A stretch of DNA of 64,000 nucleotides from Nitrososphaerota archaeon. Its GTDB lineage: Archaea; Thermoproteota; Nitrososphaeria; Nitrososphaerales; Gagatemarchaeaceae. Positions 40,656 to 49,301 of this stretch are shown here, piece after piece. The stretch covers positions 1 through 64,000 of the forward strand of contig DAHVLJ010000020.1 in NCBI GenBank assembly GCA_027320425.1, read 5' to 3'. The notes under the pieces are model-generated. The model worked only from the letters and a program-made list of their open reading frames with translations. It made no database searches and was not told where the DNA came from. The stretch's first letter is position 1; the number at the start of each line of letters is the position of its first letter. Made by a program: the position numbers and the translations under genes.

Positions 40656-41588
40656 ATGTCCAAACTCCACTATCTCTACGAGCAGGTGGCGGACGGCAAG
40701 GAGAGGTTCGTGTACTATTGCTCGAGCTGCAACTGCGTGATTACGGCGAGGAAAGTTTGGGGACCCACGGGTTCCTTCTACGGCCTATGCCAGAGTTGCG
40801 GCCGGTCTCTGGCCGGCGGGACCGAATGCCGACTGGTTCCAGTGCCGGAAGACTGGACCGACGTGTTGGTGGATTCGGCCACGGCTGTCCAGACGGAACG
40901 GGCGATCTTTCAACCGGCTTCTTCTCTCCCACATTTCTCCCTAGGCTTTTCACAACTCGATTCGTTACTGAGGCCTCTTGCGGAAGGGCGACTAGTCGTC
41001 CTGAGCGGCGCTCCGTCGTCTACTGTGGCCGAGCTGGCGGCGCTCCGAGCTCAGCTCCCGATTGAGACCGGTGGGTTCGACTCCGCCACACTATTCATCG
41101 ACGGAGGAAACAGGTCGGACCCATATCTTTTCTCGTCGTTCGCAAGACAGAAGGGCATCAGGCCCGCCGCCGCCATGAGGCGCGTCGCTTCCTGCCGGGT
41201 GTTCACCTGTTACCAGCTCGCTGCACTGGTCTCCGAGCACCTGGCGCAGGTCGCCGACGACCATGGGACCAAACTCATCGTCATATCTGACCTCTTGGGG
41301 ATGTTCAACGAACCCGAGCTGGACGAGAGGGAGGCAAGGCGCGTCCTGGGCGCCGTGGAGGCGGGGATAGCGAAGGCCAAACGGCGGGCCCTGATAATCG
41401 TCACCCTAGTTTCGCCCAGCAAGTATGATGCCACCGTGACTTCGTGGCCCGACACACTGGTGCAGCTCTCCCCTGACGGGGACAACGTAAGGGCCGAGCT
41501 CGTCAAACACAGGAACAGAGCGCCAGGGGTCGCCACGTTCAAGCAGAGTCAGCTAATCAGGGCTGCCAGGAGGGAGGGTCTCCGCTGA
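40656..41588 (+). CDS. Inactivated RecA/RadA-like protein with zinc ribbon
   Basis: 310 residues from ATG at 40656, chosen because ggattatatc (40621-40630) lies 26-35 nt upstream. Zinc ligands C22, C25, C45, C48 form an N-terminal ribbon, as in RadA/Sms-like proteins. The RecA-like core follows (LGFSQLDSLLRPLAEGRLVVLSG), but the P-loop is SGAPSSTV (117-124) without GKT; KLIVISDLLGMF is the Walker B-like strand. ATP hydrolysis is unlikely. It is the first gene of a tight operon with two small proteins and a divergent PolB; in Crenarchaeota a similar inactivated RecA gene accompanies PolB2. Confidence 0.78.
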   Translation: MSKLHYLYEQVADGKERFVYYCSSCNCVITARKVWGPTGSFYGLCQSCGRSLAGGTECRLVPVPEDWTDVLVDSATAVQTERAIFQPASSLPHFSLGFSQLDSLLRPLAEGRLVVLSGAPSSTVAELAALRAQLPIETGGFDSATLFIDGGNRSDPYLFSSFARQKGIRPAAAMRRVASCRVFTCYQLAALVSEHLAQVADDHGTKLIVISDLLGMFNEPELDEREARRVLGAVEAGIAKAKRRALIIVTLVSPSKYDATVTSWPDTLVQLSPDGDNVRAELVKHRNRAPGVATFKQSQLIRAARREGLR

Positions 41589-41854
41589 TGGGCCGGACGA
41601 TTCCATCGTTCAGGATCGCGGAAGAGCAGGAAGCCGCCGAATGGCGGTCGTTCAGGAAGGCGCTTCCAAAGGAAGACAGGGCGGCCTTCGACGAGATGCT
41701 GAGCTCAGCCAGGCTCTTCACGTCAGCCTCTTCTGCAGCGGTAAGGCCGTCAAAATTCGAAGGGATGGCCATGGCGATAATCTTCAGCCACTACAAGACC
41801 CTCTCGCGATGCGCTGTTGCCGCCAAGACAAGGGGTGTGAGGCCGGAAGGATGA
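41588..41854 (+). CDS. Small helical protein, first of a tandem pair
   Basis: 88 residues, helical, ending in MAMAIIFSHYKTLSRCAV. ATG at 41588 shares a base with the upstream TGA, and its own stop overlaps the next ATG, so it is translationally coupled on both sides. Its core (WRSFRKALPKEDRAAFDEML) aligns with WAHFADALGADDKALFREMI in the next gene, so the two are paralogues. No known family is identified. Confidence 0.78.
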   Translation: MGRTIPSFRIAEEQEAAEWRSFRKALPKEDRAAFDEMLSSARLFTSASSAAVRPSKFEGMAMAIIFSHYKTLSRCAVAAKTRGVRPEG

Positions 41855-42117
41855 CGCTGTCCGACGGAGAGATCATGGAGGAACTCGACAGTTGGGCGCA
41901 CTTCGCCGACGCACTGGGAGCAGACGACAAAGCGCTGTTCAGAGAAATGATCAGGCGATGTTACGACTATTTCCCCGCGATTCAGGCCAGGGACTCCCCA
42001 TTCCCAGCCGAAGCCGTCTTCATGAGCATCCTCCTGGCGCAGCACAGGACCATACTCTGGCTGGCGGAAGAGGTGGGGAGGCTGAAGGTGGGGAAAGACG
42101 CGCGGCTGGATACTTGA
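41851..42117 (+). CDS. Small helical protein, second of a tandem pair
   Basis: 88 residues from ATG at 41851 (ATGA overlap with the preceding stop). EELDSWAHFADALGADDKALF, then AVFMSILLAQHRTILWLAEEV, match the previous gene position by position. A longer open frame upstream in this phase is antisense-like filler over the first gene. It lies 25 nt before the PolB gene. It may form a dimer or heterodimer with its neighbour and dock on the polymerase; this is inference. Confidence 0.75.
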   Translation: MTLSDGEIMEELDSWAHFADALGADDKALFREMIRRCYDYFPAIQARDSPFPAEAVFMSILLAQHRTILWLAEEVGRLKVGKDARLDT

Positions 42118-42142
42118 CCTGTACCATGGCGCTCCCGGCGAG

Positions 42143-44356
42143 ATGGTCGTATGGCTGAAGCTCGAAAGCGGCGAGGCTGTGCGGCTGGTCGACCGATGGT
42201 CTCCGTCAATCTTCGTGGGCGCCGACAACAAAGCTGACTTCGCCGTCCCGATATACACAGTGCGCCAAGACTACGAGTGGACCCGCCCCGTCCAGATGCG
42301 AGAAAGCGTGATCGACCCAAAGACGTCAGAGGTTCTCGAGATGAAGCTCAAAGACGCCACGAAGTCGCAGCAGGTCGCTGGGCGGATTGAGCGACTCGGG
42401 CCGTTCGGGACATTCAGGCTCTACAACGCCGACATCCCGCCCCCTCAGAGCTATCTCTACGAGAAAGACCTCTTCCCCCTCGCCCAATGCGACGTGGTGA
42501 CCAGAGAGGGGCGCCTCCAGTGGAAGCTAGAAGACGACGTCTGGGACTACGAATACGCCGTCCCCGGCCTGAGAAAGGTCAAACTGGACGTGGAGGTGGC
42601 GAAGGAGGGCAAGCTCCCGCGCTTAACAGACAGGCTCGAATCGGCCACGCTAGAGAGCGACAGCGGAAAGATCACATTCGAAGGGGGGAGCGAGGCTGAC
42701 AAGCTGCTCGCCCTCGTGCAAGCTGTCCGCGACGCAGACCCTGATTTCATCCTTACCAACGACGGCGACACGTTCCTGTTCCCTTACCTGATCAGGAGGG
42801 CCCAGGCCAACGGCCTGACATCACAGCTGGTCTTGGGCAGAGACCGGACGGCCATGAAAGCCCCGAGCAAAGGAGGGACCTCATACTTCAGCTACGGCCG
42901 CATCCACTACAAACCTTCAGCCATCAAGCTCAGAGGGCGGGTGCATATAGACATCAACACCTCATTCACCTACTCCGAAGCAGGGTTCGAAGGACTATTC
43001 GAGCTGAGCCGGACGTGCCGCATGCCCCTACACACGTCGAGCAGGGCGAGCATCGGGAAGGCGCTCTCCAGCCTCCAGTTCTACCACGCGCACAAGGCGG
43101 GTTTACTCGTTCCCTGGAAGCCGACGCTCGCAGAGCGCTTCAAGGACAGGAGCGAGCTCATGGTGGCAGACAGGGGCGGCTTCATCTTCGAGCCGCGGCT
43201 GGGCGTCTGCGAGAACGTCGGAGAGCTCGACTTCTCAGCGCTCTACCCAAACATAATGTATCGAAAGAACATCTCGGCGGAGACGATAAGGTGCTCGTGC
43301 TGTCCTGATTCTGACAACCGGGTCCCGGAACTGGGCTGGAATGTCTGCAAGAACAAAGGCATCGTCCCTCTGGCCATCGAGATCATAGTTGAGAAGAGAC
43401 TCCGCTACAAGGAACTCGAAGCGAATACGACCAACAAAGCAGACCGCCCGAGGTACAGCGCCCGCCAGGCGGCGCTCAAATGGCTCGGGGTCACCACATT
43501 CGGCTACCTCGGGTTCAACAACGCGAAGTTCGGGCGCATCGACGCGCACATCGCAGTGTGCGCCTGGGACAGGAAGATACTGCTGGACGCGGCCAGGATA
43601 GCCGAAGAAAGAGGCTTCGAAGTCGTGCACGGCATCGTCGACTCCCTCTGGGTGAGGAAAGAGAGGGCGGACAGCGGAGACTACATCGAGCTCGGGGCCG
43701 ACATCGAGTCGGAGACGGGGTTCGCCATGACCTTCGAAGGCGTCTACAAGTGGCTGGCCTTCCTCCCCTCCAAGGCTGACTCTGGCGTCCCCGTGCTCAA
43801 CAGATACTTCGGGGCCCACAGCGACGGCACCCTGAAGGTGAGGGGGGTGGATGCGAGGCGCCACGACACACCGCTCGCATTCAGACGATGTCAGATGGAC
43901 CTACTGAAGATTATGGCCAGGGCAGGTTCGGCGCTCGAGGTCAGGGACACGGTCCCCGAGTGCACCAGGGTTTTCTTTGGATACGCCGACATGATAATGC
44001 ACCACGAACTCTCAGCGTCAGAGCTGGCTTACACTACGAATCTTTCCAAGGCCCCCGACGAATACACGACGATGACGGTGCAGAACTCGGCCGTCACACA
44101 GCTGACACGCGAGGGGGCGTCCCTCCACGCGGGAGAGGGGATACGGTACGTCATAACCGATTATGATGGGAGGGACTCGAGGCGGGCGATCCCTCTGGAC
44201 ATGGTCGAAGACCAAATCAAATATGACGTGGAGAGATACATCGGATTACTCGCCCGAGTCTGTTCGGCTGTACTCGAACCGTTCGCCCCCGAATGCACAG
44301 CTCAGTTCCTGATGCGTAGTTATGAGGCGCATCGGAGCGGGCCGCTCACCAGCTGA
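42143..44356 (+). CDS. Divergent B-family DNA polymerase (PolB2-like)
   Basis: 737 residues. The exonuclease domain retains D149-V-E151 (LDVEV) and an Exo II-like segment (NDGDTFLFPYL). Motif A is intact (D363, DFSALYPNI). Motif B is KWLGVTTFGYLGF. Motif C reads H496-G-I-V-D500-S (HGIVDSLW) where active enzymes have YGDTDS: the first catalytic Asp is replaced by Ile. The N-terminal domain is short. The operon with an inactivated RecA-like protein and two small proteins recalls crenarchaeal PolB2/Dpo2 cassettes linked to damage-induced mutagenesis. Catalytic competence is uncertain. It is less likely the main replicase because PolD is present. Confidence 0.85.
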   Translation: MVVWLKLESGEAVRLVDRWSPSIFVGADNKADFAVPIYTVRQDYEWTRPVQMRESVIDPKTSEVLEMKLKDATKSQQVAGRIERLGPFGTFRLYNADIPPPQSYLYEKDLFPLAQCDVVTREGRLQWKLEDDVWDYEYAVPGLRKVKLDVEVAKEGKLPRLTDRLESATLESDSGKITFEGGSEADKLLALVQAVRDADPDFILTNDGDTFLFPYLIRRAQANGLTSQLVLGRDRTAMKAPSKGGTSYFSYGRIHYKPSAIKLRGRVHIDINTSFTYSEAGFEGLFELSRTCRMPLHTSSRASIGKALSSLQFYHAHKAGLLVPWKPTLAERFKDRSELMVADRGGFIFEPRLGVCENVGELDFSALYPNIMYRKNISAETIRCSCCPDSDNRVPELGWNVCKNKGIVPLAIEIIVEKRLRYKELEANTTNKADRPRYSARQAALKWLGVTTFGYLGFNNAKFGRIDAHIAVCAWDRKILLDAARIAEERGFEVVHGIVDSLWVRKERADSGDYIELGADIESETGFAMTFEGVYKWLAFLPSKADSGVPVLNRYFGAHSDGTLKVRGVDARRHDTPLAFRRCQMDLLKIMARAGSALEVRDTVPECTRVFFGYADMIMHHELSASELAYTTNLSKAPDEYTTMTVQNSAVTQLTREGASLHAGEGIRYVITDYDGRDSRRAIPLDMVEDQIKYDVERYIGLLARVCSAVLEPFAPECTAQFLMRSYEAHRSGPLTS

Positions 44357-44732
44357 CCGCCCGGGACGGCTTGACCTTCAGTATGGGGGAATCGCCTTCG
44401 CCCCAGGAGTTCTTTCTGTAGTATTCGAACCGCTCGAAAAGGACGTGGAGGAGCCGCATGTACTCCTCGCCTCGCTCGAGGATCTCACACTCGCCTTCTA
44501 TCATGACCGCCCTGTTGGGGTGGTATTCATCGACGACCAGGGCGACGCTGCGGTTCTCCTTCAGGTTCCTCAGTTTCTTCGTCCCATAATCTGTGGCGAC
44601 GACGACGTTTTCGCCATCCATGGCGTAGATCACCGGGACGACGTGCGGCTTCCCGTCCTTGGACGCGGTGGCGAACCTGCAGAGTTCGTGGGCCCTCAAG
44701 AACGCTAGCTGCTTCGGCGTGAGGGCGCTCAT
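44346..44732 (-). CDS. Pyridoxamine 5'-phosphate oxidase-like flavoprotein
   Basis: 128 residues from ATG at 44732 (MSALTPKQLAFLRAH). FATASKDGKPHVVPVIYAMDG and VALVVDEYHPNRAVMIEGECEIL are the split-barrel FMN/F420-binding signature. Family members reduce varied substrates with FMN or F420; the presence of cofE in the window makes F420 possible. A longer start at 44792 would contain a TATA-like ggttatgaac (44754-44763), so I prefer the ATG. Its 3' end overlaps the polB stop by 11 nt, convergently. Confidence 0.82.
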   Translation of the reverse strand: MSALTPKQLAFLRAHELCRFATASKDGKPHVVPVIYAMDGENVVVATDYGTKKLRNLKENRSVALVVDEYHPNRAVMIEGECEILERGEEYMRLLHVLFERFEYYRKNSWGEGDSPILKVKPSRAVSW

Positions 44733-44837
44733 AGAACGAGGGACCGCACGTCCGGTTATGAACCTAGCCAACCCTTTAACACTGGCTGTCACGCGTCCGT
44801 AGTTACCACGAAGTACACTACCCTCGGAAGCACGGGA

Positions 44838-45791
44838 TTGAAGGTCTCCAGGCTATGCATCGGGTGCATGAGCTTCGGAGGCTCTGACGCCGAAGGCTTC
44901 GAATGGACGGTCGGCTACGACCGCGCGAAGGAGATAATCGACAAGGCAGTCGACCTCGGGATCAATTTCTTCGACACGGCTGATGTCTATTCCAACGGGC
45001 GCTCAGAGCAGATCGTAGGGAAAGCGCTCGTCGGACGAAGGGACGACGCCGTGATTGCCACAAAGGTGGGACTTCCAACTGGCGCCGGTCCCGGGGCCAG
45101 GGGACTCGGAAGGTCCCACGTGATGTGGAGCCTGAAACGGTCGCTCGCCAACCTGAAGACCGACAGGGTAGACCTCTACCAGATACACCGCTGGGACTAC
45201 GACACGCCGGTAGCCGAAGCCCTCGGCACCCTGACCGACGTCGTCAGGAAGCTGCACGGCGCTGACCATCTCGGGGCTTCGAGCATGTGGGCGTGGCAGC
45301 TCGAAAAGGCATTAGGCACCAGCGAAAGACTCGGCCTGGAGCGGCTCAAGACGATGCAGAACCACTACAACCTTGCCTACCGCGAAGAAGAGAGGGAGAT
45401 GATACCGCTGTGCAGGGCCGAAGGGATCCCCCTTATCCCATGGAGTCCGCTCGGCAGGGGGTTCCTTACCGGAAAGTACAGGCGCAAAACGAAACCCAGC
45501 AGCACAAGGTACCGCAAGGACAGGCAACTGAGCGCAAGGTACTTCACGGCTGAAGACTTCGACGTTGTGGAGAGGCTCGTAGAAGTGTCGAAAGCGAAAG
45601 GGGTCAAGCCTGCCCAGGCGGCGCTGGCCTGGCTCCTTGCCAAAGACGACGTCGCATCTCCCATCGTCGGACCGACCAGAGTGGAACAACTGGAAGAGCT
45701 GGCCGAGGCCGTGGACGTTCGCCTGAAACCTACAGAGGTCAAGCGGCTGGAAGAACCATACAGGCCGCACTCAGTCCTAGGACACGAGTAA
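44838..45791 (+). CDS. Aldo/keto reductase with displaced start
   Basis: 317 residues from TTG at 44838. FFDTADVY, AVIATKVGLP and QIHRWDYDTP supply the tetrad region, and GASSMWAWQLEKA, IPWSPLGRGFLTGKY and SPIVGPTRVEQLEEL match the broad yeast-type AKR branch. The ten codons upstream (44808-44837) encode TKYTTLGSTG, the missing first beta strand, beginning with ACG where an ATG would be expected. A TATA-like ctttaac (44774-44780) lies 28-34 nt before that ACG. Thus either ACG is used as a leaderless start or the start codon has mutated. Both reductase and AKR neighbours elsewhere have normal starts. Confidence 0.9.
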   Translation: MKVSRLCIGCMSFGGSDAEGFEWTVGYDRAKEIIDKAVDLGINFFDTADVYSNGRSEQIVGKALVGRRDDAVIATKVGLPTGAGPGARGLGRSHVMWSLKRSLANLKTDRVDLYQIHRWDYDTPVAEALGTLTDVVRKLHGADHLGASSMWAWQLEKALGTSERLGLERLKTMQNHYNLAYREEEREMIPLCRAEGIPLIPWSPLGRGFLTGKYRRKTKPSSTRYRKDRQLSARYFTAEDFDVVERLVEVSKAKGVKPAQAALAWLLAKDDVASPIVGPTRVEQLEELAEAVDVRLKPTEVKRLEEPYRPHSVLGHE

Positions 45792-45836
45792 CTCACTGCA
45801 TAGGGCTTAAGACCCACCGCGGCCTCGCGCCTCCGA

Positions 45837-48800
45837 ATGTCTTTCTCCGCAGACCTCGCTTGGGAGAGAGTCAAAACCCTGGCTCCGTTTCCCAAGCACC
45901 TGGATTCGTACTACAGGGACATACTTTCACAATACGAAGCTGCTCATAACCTTGCGGTCCTGGCAAGATCAAAGGGGCACGATCCGACCGACTCGGTGGA
46001 AAGCAAGACCGTCTTCGATTTGGCAGACAGAGTCAACCAGATGCTCCGGCTCGACCAATTCGAGGGGCTGGTCGACAGGCTTCGTGAGCTCCTCCACACG
46101 ACAACCAAGGAACGGGCCGCGCTGACCATATCGCAGGAGATTGCACTAGGGAAGTTCGGAACCCTCGAAAGACACGAGGCGCTGAGCTACGGGGTCAGGG
46201 CGGGGCTAGCAGTGATGACCGATGGCGTCACAGTGGCGCCGCTCGAAGGGATATCCGCAGTAACGATAAAACAGAACGACGACAATACCGACTACGTCTC
46301 CGTGTCCTATGCTGGTCCGATGCGCTCCGCGGGAGGGACAGAGGCGGCTTTCTCCCTCGTTATCGCAGACGTGACCGCCAAGAAGCTCGGGCTGAGCAAC
46401 TATAGGGCTCGTCAGGAAGAGATTGACAGGTTCGCCGAGGAGCTGAGGATCTATGAGCGCGATGTAGGCAACTTCCAGTACAAGGTCACCGACGATGACA
46501 TCAGACGTGCCATCTCGAACATGCCGGTCGAAGTAGACGGCATTGAGACAGACCCTATCGAGGTGGTCGTCCACAGGAGCCTGAAGCGGGTGACCACCGA
46601 CAGGCTCAGGGGCGGAGCCCTCAGGGTCTTGAACGACGGCGTCATAGGCCGCGCCAACAAGCTCTCGAAGAAACTGGCGAGCCTCAACATCACAGGGTGG
46701 GAGTTCCTGTCCCAGCTGAAAGGGGGGACCCAGCAGACGACCAACGAGACCGAGAAGGCAGGGGCACACTTCGAAGAGGTGATCTCAGGGAGGGCCGTAC
46801 TTTCGATGCCAAGGAGCAAGGGAGGATTCCGCCTCCGATACGGCAGGTCGGTCAATACCGGCCTCTCGACCATAGGCATACATCCGGCGGTGGCGACGCT
46901 GCTCGACTACCCGGTGGTGACCGGGACCCAGGTGAAGGTGGATATGCCAGGGAAGGCGGCTACGATAGCTTTCGTGGACTCGATCGAGGGCCCAACCATA
47001 CTGACCAAGGACGGGAGCGTCATCAGGGTATCGACGACGGGCCAGGCTGAGAACATGCGCGACGCCCTCTCGAAAATCATAGACCTCGGCGACGTCCTGG
47101 TGAGCTACGGAGACTTCCTCGAGAATAACAAGACGATGCCGCCCTCTCCCTACGTTCCAGAATGGTGGAGCCAAGACCTGGCTAGGGCCGTAGGGAGCAC
47201 TCCAGGCGCTCAGCGGCTTCTCGACGCCGCGGGACTTCCGTCCGCTAGGGTCAGAGACCTGATTGCGTCACCTCTCGCGACCCCAACAGCCGCCGAGGCG
47301 ATATTGATTTCGAGGGCGTTGGGTATACCACTGCACCCATCGCACACGCCGCGATTCGACCGGGTCAGCGCCAACGACCTCGCCGAGCTCAGGAAGAACT
47401 CAAGGATAGTAGGCTCTACCGTCGTCATACGCGTCTCCGTCCCCCAGATACGATGGATTCTCAACACATGCCTTGTCGAGCACGGCATAGACGGCGACCT
47501 GGCATCGGTGGAAGGGGAGCAGGCGCTGATACTCAGGACGCTGCTCAGGCTCGACGAGCCAGAACACGTCGTACCTGAAGACGAGCCCGACTACATCAAG
47601 CGCCTCTCAGGAATCGAGCTTGGACGCCAGAGCACGACGACTATCGGCATCAGGGTAGGAAGGCCGGAGAAGGCGATGGTCAGGAGGATGAAACCTCCGG
47701 TCCACGCGCTCTTTCCAGTCGGCTTCGAGGGCGGCCCCATGCGCGATGTGTTCGCGGCCGCGAAGGCACAGAGGTCAGAGATAGAGGTCGTCAACCTGTA
47801 CTGCAGGACCTGTAAGGAGAGGAGGCTGGCTACCAAATGCGAAGTTTGTGGCGATGCCACAGACTCGTTCATGGCGTGTCCGAAGTGCGGTGCCATGTCT
47901 CAGGACACCACGTGTCCCAACTGTCGGGCGAAGACCCTCCCTTACTCCAAGATGAACTACGACTTTAGGTCGAGGCTAGAAGCCATCAGGGCAAAGATTC
48001 CGCACAACCCCGCTAAACCGGTGAAAGGGGTGAGAGGGCTCACGAGCGTATCCAAGTTCCCCGAGGCGTTAGAGAAGGGGGTCATCAGGAGCAGGCACGA
48101 CGCCTACGTGTACAAGGACGGCACGCTGAGAATCGACGCGACCAACGAGCCGCTCACCCACTTCCGGGTGACCGACGTGAAGGGAGACATCCCGACCCTG
48201 ATCAGGCTCGGTTACTCGCACGACATGAACGGCGCCCCTCTCGAGAGACAGGACCAGGTTCTCGAGCTCAAACCACAGGATATCGTCATCCCAGCTGACA
48301 TTGGAAGCGACCTCGTCAAGATGGCCCAATGCATCGACGACGAGCTCCAGAACCTCTATGGCCTTGACGCTTTCTATTCGGTGAGAGAGCCTAAAGACCT
48401 GCTAGGGAAGATCGTCATCGGTCTCGCTCCGCACACATCCGTTGGCGTCGCCGGAAGGATAGTCGGATTCTCAGCCACAGAGGTCTGCCTGGCAAACCCC
48501 TACTGGCATTCAGCAAAGAGGCGCGACTGTGATGGAGATGGTGACTCGCTTCTACTTCTCATGGACGTTCTGGTCAATTTCTCTCTGCAGTACGTCCCTG
48601 CCCAGATAGGCGGATACATGGACACCCCTCTCCTGATTCAGCCGGTCATCCTCCCTTCGGAAGTAGATGAGCAGGCCCACAACTTCGACATCGCGCCGAG
48701 CTATCCTCTCGAGTTCTACGAGAAGACCCAGAGCACACCCGCCGCGGCGGCGTTGGCGCCGCTGATAGAGCGGATCGGCTCGCGCCTGGAAAGCGACACC

Positions 48801-49301
48801 CAATTCTATGGCTACGGCTACACCCACCCCACAAGCGCCATCACGATAAGGCGCTCACGTGGATCGTATTCGACCCTTCGCACCCTGAACGAGAAGATTT
48901 CAAAGCAGATTGAAGTAGCATCTCTGGTTGAAGCCGTTTCTACAAGAGACGTCGTCGAGTCGATAATCAAGACACATCTTATCAGGGATATCATGGGGAA
49001 CGCGAAGAAGTACGCCACTCAGGCGTTCAAGTGCAAGAGCTGTGGTCTCACTCTGAGGCGTCCTCCCCTGGCTGTCAAATGCCCCAGCTGCGGCGGGGAG
49101 ATTAGGGGAACCCTTACCAGAGCGTCAGTAGAGAAGTATCTCTACATCGCCCAGAAACTCGCCAGAGACTACGATGTGGATTCCTATCTCAGGAGCAGAT
49201 TAGAAATGCTCCAGAGGGAGCTGGACCAGCTGTTCCAGGGGCCTAGGAAGGCAGACCAGCTGGAGCTGACTGAATTCCTGAAACCGGCACTAGCCAAATG
49301 A
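45837..49301 (+). CDS. polC: DNA polymerase D large subunit DP2
   Basis: 1154 residues, full length for DP2. The catalytic loop is HSAKRRDCDGDGDS with D897, D899, D901, D903; Pyrococcus has NCDGDED at this position, so the third acidic pair is modified. SVSYAGPMRSAGGTEAA is near residues 160-175. A zinc module (CRTCKERRLATKCEVC, then CPKCG, CPNC) precedes the core, and CKSCGLTL...CPSCGG near the C-terminus forms the second. No intein is inserted. It is the replicative polymerase with DP1 (32632). ATG at 45837 follows gcttaagacc (45805-45814). The stop overlaps the convergent SHMT gene by 12 nt. Confidence 0.97.
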   Translation: MSFSADLAWERVKTLAPFPKHLDSYYRDILSQYEAAHNLAVLARSKGHDPTDSVESKTVFDLADRVNQMLRLDQFEGLVDRLRELLHTTTKERAALTISQEIALGKFGTLERHEALSYGVRAGLAVMTDGVTVAPLEGISAVTIKQNDDNTDYVSVSYAGPMRSAGGTEAAFSLVIADVTAKKLGLSNYRARQEEIDRFAEELRIYERDVGNFQYKVTDDDIRRAISNMPVEVDGIETDPIEVVVHRSLKRVTTDRLRGGALRVLNDGVIGRANKLSKKLASLNITGWEFLSQLKGGTQQTTNETEKAGAHFEEVISGRAVLSMPRSKGGFRLRYGRSVNTGLSTIGIHPAVATLLDYPVVTGTQVKVDMPGKAATIAFVDSIEGPTILTKDGSVIRVSTTGQAENMRDALSKIIDLGDVLVSYGDFLENNKTMPPSPYVPEWWSQDLARAVGSTPGAQRLLDAAGLPSARVRDLIASPLATPTAAEAILISRALGIPLHPSHTPRFDRVSANDLAELRKNSRIVGSTVVIRVSVPQIRWILNTCLVEHGIDGDLASVEGEQALILRTLLRLDEPEHVVPEDEPDYIKRLSGIELGRQSTTTIGIRVGRPEKAMVRRMKPPVHALFPVGFEGGPMRDVFAAAKAQRSEIEVVNLYCRTCKERRLATKCEVCGDATDSFMACPKCGAMSQDTTCPNCRAKTLPYSKMNYDFRSRLEAIRAKIPHNPAKPVKGVRGLTSVSKFPEALEKGVIRSRHDAYVYKDGTLRIDATNEPLTHFRVTDVKGDIPTLIRLGYSHDMNGAPLERQDQVLELKPQDIVIPADIGSDLVKMAQCIDDELQNLYGLDAFYSVREPKDLLGKIVIGLAPHTSVGVAGRIVGFSATEVCLANPYWHSAKRRDCDGDGDSLLLLMDVLVNFSLQYVPAQIGGYMDTPLLIQPVILPSEVDEQAHNFDIAPSYPLEFYEKTQSTPAAAALAPLIERIGSRLESDTQFYGYGYTHPTSAITIRRSRGSYSTLRTLNEKISKQIEVASLVEAVSTRDVVESIIKTHLIRDIMGNAKKYATQAFKCKSCGLTLRRPPLAVKCPSCGGEIRGTLTRASVEKYLYIAQKLARDYDVDSYLRSRLEMLQRELDQLFQGPRKADQLELTEFLKPALAK

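Noticed and set aside
45837-49301. Possible intein in DP2
   Set aside because: The protein has family-normal length, and the catalytic region reads through without an inserted block.
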